Positions 59,176 through 64,000 of a DNA stretch of 64,000 bases are shown here, one piece after another (position 1 is the stretch's first letter; each line of letters begins with the position of its first letter). The notes below the pieces were generated by a model. The model was not told the DNA's origin. It did not search any database and was given only the letters and a program-made list of their open reading frames with translations. This DNA is from an uncultured SAR116 cluster alpha proteobacterium (GTDB lineage Bacteria > Pseudomonadota > Alphaproteobacteria > Puniceispirillales > GCA-002684695), in assembly GCA_902532475.1 (NCBI GenBank), contig CACAIE010000006.1:1-64000 (forward strand), in the 5' to 3' direction. The translations under genes and the position numbers were made by a program.

Positions 59176-59667
59176 ATGTATGCTGTTATTAAAACCGGTG
59201 GCAAACAATACCGTGTAGAAAATGATCAAAAAATCTTAGTGGAAAGAATAAATGCTGATGAAGGTACAATTGTTACTTTGCCAGATTTGTTAATGGTTGT
59301 TGATTCTGGAAAAATTTCAAAAGGAAGCGAATTACAAAACATGGCTGTATCAGCAACAGTTATACGTCAAACTCGTGGGCCAAAGATTATTACTTTAAAA
59401 CACAGAAGAAGAAAAAACTCTCGACGCGTCAAGGGTCATAGGCAAGACTTAACATTACTTAAAGTAGTCGGGATTGGAGATCCAAAAAAATTAGTTCTTA
59501 AAAATGAGAAGAAAGTTAAAAGTAGTAAGCCCGAAACTGAAAAAAAATCTCAAAAACCAAAAACTGAAGATAAACTAAAAAAAGAAACAAAACCAGCAAG
59601 CACAAAGAGTGTAAAAGAAGGTAAAACTTCTAAAACCAAGGTTGGCACCAAGAAAGATAAAAAATAA
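59176..59667 (+). CDS. rplU: 50S ribosomal protein L21 with Lys-rich C-terminal extension
   Basis: MYAVIKTGGKQYRVENDQKILVERI; KHRRRKNSRRVKGHRQDLTLLKV. Confidence 0.96.
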   Translation: MYAVIKTGGKQYRVENDQKILVERINADEGTIVTLPDLLMVVDSGKISKGSELQNMAVSATVIRQTRGPKIITLKHRRRKNSRRVKGHRQDLTLLKVVGIGDPKKLVLKNEKKVKSSKPETEKKSQKPKTEDKLKKETKPASTKSVKEGKTSKTKVGTKKDKK

Positions 59668-59681
59668 TTTAGGAGAAATTT

Positions 59682-59951
59682 ATGGCACATAAAAAAGCGG
59701 GAGGTAGCTCAAGAAACGGTCGTGACTCAGCTGGAAGACGTTTGGGTGTTAAAAAATTTGGTGGTGAAAAAGTTTTAGCTGGTAATATTATAATCAGGCA
59801 GAGGGGAACTAAAGTACATCCAGGAGAAAATGTTGGGATGGGTAAAGACCATACTCTTTTTGCTTTAACTGAAGGTGTTATCAAGTTCCGTCAAAAATCT
59901 AGAGGTAGAATGTTTGTTAATGTTTCTAGTGAGGTTGAAGCAGCTGAATAA
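59682..59951 (+). CDS. rpmA: 50S ribosomal protein L27
   Basis: [29 protein letters not shown]. Confidence 0.98.
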   Translation: MAHKKAGGSSRNGRDSAGRRLGVKKFGGEKVLAGNIIIRQRGTKVHPGENVGMGKDHTLFALTEGVIKFRQKSRGRMFVNVSSEVEAAE

Positions 59952-59989
59952 AAATTAAATATTTACCCATAACCGTTTAGGCGGTTAAA

Positions 59990-60985
59990 ATGAAATTCCT
60001 TGATGAAGTTAAAATATATTTAAGAAGTGGCAATGGAGGACCTGGCGCAGTCAGTTTCAGGCGTGAAGCCAATGTTCCGTTTGGTGGACCAGATGGTGGA
60101 GATGGTGGAAAAGGTGCTGACATAATTGTCGAATGTGTTGAAGGCCTTAATACATTAATAGATTTTAGGTATAAGCAACATTTTAAAGCAGAAACAGGGC
60201 ATTCAGGGGCTGGGAGAAATAAATCTGGGCACAGTGGTAATCCAACTTTAATTAAGTTGCCCTTAGGAACACAAATTCTTTCTGAAGATAAAGATTCATT
60301 ATTAATTGATCTGGTCAAAATTGGACAAAAAGAAATTCTTCTTGAAGGGGGAAAAGGAGGCAAAGGAAATGCTTGGTTTAAATCCTCAACCAGACAAAGT
60401 CCTAGATATTCTCAACCAGGTATTTCTGGAGAAGAGTTGTGGGTTTGGTTTCGTTTAAAATTAATTGCTGATGTGGGACTAATAGGACTTCCTAATGCAG
60501 GAAAATCAACATTTCTTTCTGTTGTAAGTGCTGCAAGACCAAAGATAGCTAGTTATCCATTTACAACACTTCATCCAGGATTAGGTGTAGCTGAGATTGA
60601 TGATCATGAGTTTATTATTGCGGATATTCCTGGTCTTATTAAGGGAGCTCATTTGGGCTTGGGTCTTGGGACTAAGTTTTTAGGCCATATAGAGAGATGC
60701 AAAGTTCTTTTGCATTTAGTAGACTGCTGTGATGAAGAACCTGTTGAATCATGGAAAGTTGTTCAAAGAGAAATAATTCAATACGGAGCTGAATTAGAAA
60801 GTAAAAAATGTATAACTGTTTTAACTAAATCAGATGCATTATTAGATGAGCTAACTGAAGAAATTCTTCAAAATTTAAAAAAAGCTGGAGCTAAAAATGT
60901 ATTATATATTTCATCAATTTCTAAAAAGGGAATACCTAATCTATTAAGAAAGGCATCTAAAATAATAACTAACTTTAAAGACTAA
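59990..60985 (+). CDS. obgE: GTPase Obg/CgtA
   Basis: MKFLDEVKIYLRSGNGGPGAVSFRREANVPFGGPDGGDGGKG; GLPNAGKSTFLSVVSAARPKIASYPFTTL. Confidence 0.98.
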   Translation: MKFLDEVKIYLRSGNGGPGAVSFRREANVPFGGPDGGDGGKGADIIVECVEGLNTLIDFRYKQHFKAETGHSGAGRNKSGHSGNPTLIKLPLGTQILSEDKDSLLIDLVKIGQKEILLEGGKGGKGNAWFKSSTRQSPRYSQPGISGEELWVWFRLKLIADVGLIGLPNAGKSTFLSVVSAARPKIASYPFTTLHPGLGVAEIDDHEFIIADIPGLIKGAHLGLGLGTKFLGHIERCKVLLHLVDCCDEEPVESWKVVQREIIQYGAELESKKCITVLTKSDALLDELTEEILQNLKKAGAKNVLYISSISKKGIPNLLRKASKIITNFKD

Positions 60986-61082
60986 AAAATAAATTGTATG
61001 ACTAAAATTGGATAGTTAATCAAATATATGTTAAGTTATCCTCTTAAAATTAACCTAAAATAAAGTCCAGATTAAGATATTT

Positions 61083-62261
61083 ATGAGTAAAGTACCTAAA
61101 ACCCCAAAAATAAAACTTGATACTGACATAGACTTAAATAAATTCTTTTCAAGCTATAAAAGAATAATAATAAAAGTTGGAAGTTCTCTGCTTGTTGATA
61201 AAAAAACAAGAAAAATAAGAAGTGATTGGCTAGCTGCTTTTAGTAAAGATGTTTCTTCTTTACTGAAAATTAACAAAGAAATTATCATAGTATCTTCAGG
61301 CGCAATTGCACTTGGTCGAAATTCAATTAATTCACCTGAAAATATTTTAAATCTTCAAGAAAACCAAGCAGCAGCATCTGTAGGCCAAATTGAATTGGCT
61401 TATTCATGGAAAGACGCCCTTGAAAAAGAGAAAATCAAGTGTGCGCAAATTTTACTTTCTCCAGATGACACTGAAACTAGGAGAAGGCATCTAAATGCAA
61501 GAGCTACAATTGCAACATTGATAAAATCAAAAATAGTACCTGTTATAAATGAAAATGATACCGTTACTACAAGTGAAATTAAATTTGGAGATAACGATAG
61601 ATTGGCTGCCAGAGTTGCACAAATGTCTTCTTCTGATCTATTAATTTTATTATCTGATATAGATGGACTATACGATAAAAATCCACATCAGTATGAAAAT
61701 TCTAAACATATTCCAGTAGTTAGTGAAATTACAGACAAAATTATAAATATGGCAGGTTCCTCGCATTATGAGCATGCGTCAGGTGGAATGATTACAAAAT
61801 TAGAAGCAGCCAAAATTACTAGATTATCGGGCTGCACTCTTATAATATGTAATGGAGAGAATGAACACTCTATTTTGAAATTGTCGCAGGGATGCAAACA
61901 TACTATTTTTATAGTAAATGACACTCCATTAACAGCTAGAAAAAAATGGATTGCTGCAGGGTTAAATATTTCAGGGAGTTTAATTGTTGATAAAGGCGCA
62001 ACTGAAGCACTTAAAAAGGGGAGCTCTCTGTTGCCAGCAGGTGTAATTAAAGTGAGAGGGATTTTTGAAAAAGGGGACTTGATAGATATTTATAGTGATT
62101 ACAAGACTAAAATAGCTTCTGGGTTAACATCTTATAATTCCAAAGAAGTAGAATTAATTATGGGCAAAAAAACAAAAGATATTTATCAATCACTAGGCTA
62201 TTCTGGTAGAGATGAGTTAATTCATAGAGATGATTTAGTATTAAAAACATCATCGAAGTAA
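61083..62261 (+). CDS. proB: Glutamate 5-kinase
   Basis: RIIIKVGSSLL; IIVSSGAIALG; NENDTVTTSEIKFGDNDRLAARVA; C-terminal PUA domain. Confidence 0.96.
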   Translation: MSKVPKTPKIKLDTDIDLNKFFSSYKRIIIKVGSSLLVDKKTRKIRSDWLAAFSKDVSSLLKINKEIIIVSSGAIALGRNSINSPENILNLQENQAAASVGQIELAYSWKDALEKEKIKCAQILLSPDDTETRRRHLNARATIATLIKSKIVPVINENDTVTTSEIKFGDNDRLAARVAQMSSSDLLILLSDIDGLYDKNPHQYENSKHIPVVSEITDKIINMAGSSHYEHASGGMITKLEAAKITRLSGCTLIICNGENEHSILKLSQGCKHTIFIVNDTPLTARKKWIAAGLNISGSLIVDKGATEALKKGSSLLPAGVIKVRGIFEKGDLIDIYSDYKTKIASGLTSYNSKEVELIMGKKTKDIYQSLGYSGRDELIHRDDLVLKTSSK

Positions 62262-62282
62262 AAAACAGGATAATTAATTAGT

Positions 62283-63539
62283 ATGCAAATTAATGATATT
62301 TTAAATAATATAGGTAAAAAATCCAAAGTTTCTCAAAGAGAAATTGCTGCTTCTAGCCATCAAATAAGAAAAAATATATTAAAATTATGTGCGAACAAAA
62401 TCAATCAAAACACTAATCTAATTATAGAGGCAAATAAAATTGACGTTAGTGTCGCTAAGAAAAACGGATTAAAAAATTCATATATAGATAGGCTAAATTT
62501 GGATGAAAAAAGAGTAAAAGCTATGGTGAAAAGTTTGAATGATATCTCCAAATTGCCGGACCCATTAGAAAGAAAATTAGAAGAATGGGAACGTCCAAAT
62601 GGATTAAGGATAACTAGACGACCAACACCACTTGGTGTTTTGGGTGTCATCTATGAATCTAGACCTAATGTTACAGCAGATGCAGCAGGACTGTCTATAA
62701 AATCTGGAAATTCAGTTATTTTAAAGTGTGGATCTGATAGCTTTAATTCATGTGAAATAATATCTGAATTAATAAGAAAATCATTAACTGAATGCAAAGT
62801 CTCATCTAATGTTGTTCAATTGGTGCCATCTAAAAATAGAGAAGTCGTTGATCATATGCTAAAAATGTCAGGAATTATTGATGTAATAATTCCAAGGGGA
62901 GGAAGGTCGTTAGTTGAGAAAGTTCAAAGTGATTCAAGTGTTCCAGTTTTTTCACATCTTGAAGGCATTTGCCATATTTATGTTGATGAATTTGCTAACT
63001 TTGAGAAATCAGTATCTGTGGTTGTGAATGGTAAAATGAGAAGAACTGGTATTTGTGGAGCTACAGAAAGTCTTCTAATTAATAGAAACATTGCCAAATC
63101 GTTTCTTCCGATAATATACTCTGATCTTAAGGCATCAGGATGTGAAATGGTTGGTGACAAAAAATCTAAATCAATCATTTCGGATATGGAACTTGCCAAG
63201 GAAGAAGATTGGTCGACTGAGTATCTTGGTCCAAAAATATCTATAAAAATTGTTGATGATATTGTTGATGCGATTAAACATATTGAAAAATTTGGAAGCC
63301 AACATACAGATGCAATAATGACTGAAAACAAAGCAAATGCAGATATTTTTACTAAGTCGGTTGATAGTGCAATAGTTATGGTAAATGCTTCAACACAATT
63401 TGCTGATGGAGGTGAATTTGGTTTAGGAGCTGAAATTGGCATTTCAACAGGTCGCTTACATGCTAGAGGGCCAGTTAGTGCTGAACAATTGACGAGTTTT
63501 AAATATGTTGTACACGGAAATGGGCAAATCCGCCCCTAG
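62283..63539 (+). CDS. proA: Gamma-glutamyl phosphate reductase
   Basis: RPTPLGVLGVIYESRPNVTADAAGL; FGLGAEIGISTGRLHARGPV. Confidence 0.96.
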   Translation: MQINDILNNIGKKSKVSQREIAASSHQIRKNILKLCANKINQNTNLIIEANKIDVSVAKKNGLKNSYIDRLNLDEKRVKAMVKSLNDISKLPDPLERKLEEWERPNGLRITRRPTPLGVLGVIYESRPNVTADAAGLSIKSGNSVILKCGSDSFNSCEIISELIRKSLTECKVSSNVVQLVPSKNREVVDHMLKMSGIIDVIIPRGGRSLVEKVQSDSSVPVFSHLEGICHIYVDEFANFEKSVSVVVNGKMRRTGICGATESLLINRNIAKSFLPIIYSDLKASGCEMVGDKKSKSIISDMELAKEEDWSTEYLGPKISIKIVDDIVDAIKHIEKFGSQHTDAIMTENKANADIFTKSVDSAIVMVNASTQFADGGEFGLGAEIGISTGRLHARGPVSAEQLTSFKYVVHGNGQIRP

Positions 63540-64000
63540 TAGGGCCCATGAACTGCCAAATTATATTCATGATTATAGAAAAATTAAAGTGGGGTTGATG
63601 GGTGGGTCATTTAACCCTCCTCACAAAGGTCACTATAAAATAGCTAAGTTAGCTTTGGTAAGTCTTAATTTAGATGAAGTTTGGTGGTTGGTGAGTCCAC
63701 AGAATCCATTTAAGTCTTCAAAAAACATGCTACCCCTTTCTAAAAGATTAGAGTTAACTAAAGAAAAAGCCCTTCATCCAAAATTCAAAGTTCTCAAAAT
63801 TGAAAGTTTATTTAATACAACAAATACTTACAGCTTACTAAATAAAATGCTTCCTCGTTTTCCAAACATAAAATTTTTATGGATTATGGGTTCTGACAAC
63901 CTGTTTGAATTTCATAAATGGCATAAAGTAAATTTTATTTCACATTTGCTTCCTATCGCAGTAGTCAATAGACCAAGTTTCTCTCACAGAGCATTGAATA
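63520..64000 (+). CDS. nadD: Nicotinate-nucleotide adenylyltransferase (3' truncated by window), overlaps the proA end by 20 nt
   Basis: Manual translation MGKSAPSRAHELPNYIHDYRKIKVGLMGGSFNPPHKGHYKIAKLAL...FLWIMGSDNLFEFHKWHKV; ATG 63520 or internal ATG 63598. Confidence 0.9.
   Translation, partial: MGKSAPSRAHELPNYIHDYRKIKVGLMGGSFNPPHKGHYKIAKLALVSLNLDEVWWLVSPQNPFKSSKNMLPLSKRLELTKEKALHPKFKVLKIESLFNTTNTYSLLNKMLPRFPNIKFLWIMGSDNLFEFHKWHKVNFISHLLPIAVVNRPSFSHRALN

Noticed and set aside
59977-60363. 128-aa minus-strand ORF inside obgE
   Set aside because: Pro-rich mirror of the Gly-rich Obg N-terminal domain; artefact.
62978-63442. 154-aa minus-strand ORF inside proA
   Set aside because: Fully antisense to proA with well-conserved motifs; no independent support.
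1-64000. tRNA/rRNA genes, CRISPR arrays, transposases, integrases, toxin-antitoxin or phage modules
   Set aside because: No supporting motifs seen in the intergenic regions or ORF translations; intergenic gaps are short and AT-rich. A tRNAscan-SE, Infernal and CRISPR-finder run would be needed to exclude small RNAs.

Overview
This is a low-GC bacterial chromosomal window that looks like a streamlined marine alphaproteobacterium (inferred from gene content and order, not from a marker phylogeny). It is densely packed with ordinary metabolic and transport genes. I found no rRNA, no convincing tRNA, no CRISPR array, no prophage and no transposon. Main blocks: (1) phosphatidylcholine synthase, GMC choline-dehydrogenase-like and Fe-alcohol dehydrogenase genes (0.8-5.4 kb). 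(2) A large candidate methylated-amine or betaine catabolic locus (8.1-21.2 kb) with a TMADH-like flavoprotein, an 81-aa unknown, a GcvT-like protein, two phytoene-desaturase-like flavoproteins, a PotABCD-like transporter, a Rieske oxygenase and an MFS protein. (3) DinB with an N-terminal Zn ribbon, followed by a small four-repeat protein (21.3-22.9 kb). (4) A peptide-type ABC locus with M24 peptidase, SDR, serine hydrolase and enolase-superfamily genes (26.8-36.5 kb). (5) Isocitrate lyase and a divergent XRE/ScfR-like regulator separated by a cluster of TTTACAA/TTGTAAA operator-like sites (37.8-40.7 kb). (6) A SCO-family gene with no canonical start codon (42.8-43.4 kb). (7) A sugar-type ABC transporter with an embedded argininosuccinate-lyase-superfamily gene, next to a large PIG-L deacetylase and a glucokinase (48.9-58.0 kb). 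(8) The rplU-rpmA-obg-proB-proA-nadD housekeeping run (59.2-64 kb). I cannot demonstrate a wholly new system from sequence alone. The best candidates for undescribed biology are the amine locus with its 81-aa protein, the WNKNAxNY repeat protein, the lyase/PIG-L/ABC locus and the AUU-or-frameshift SCO gene.
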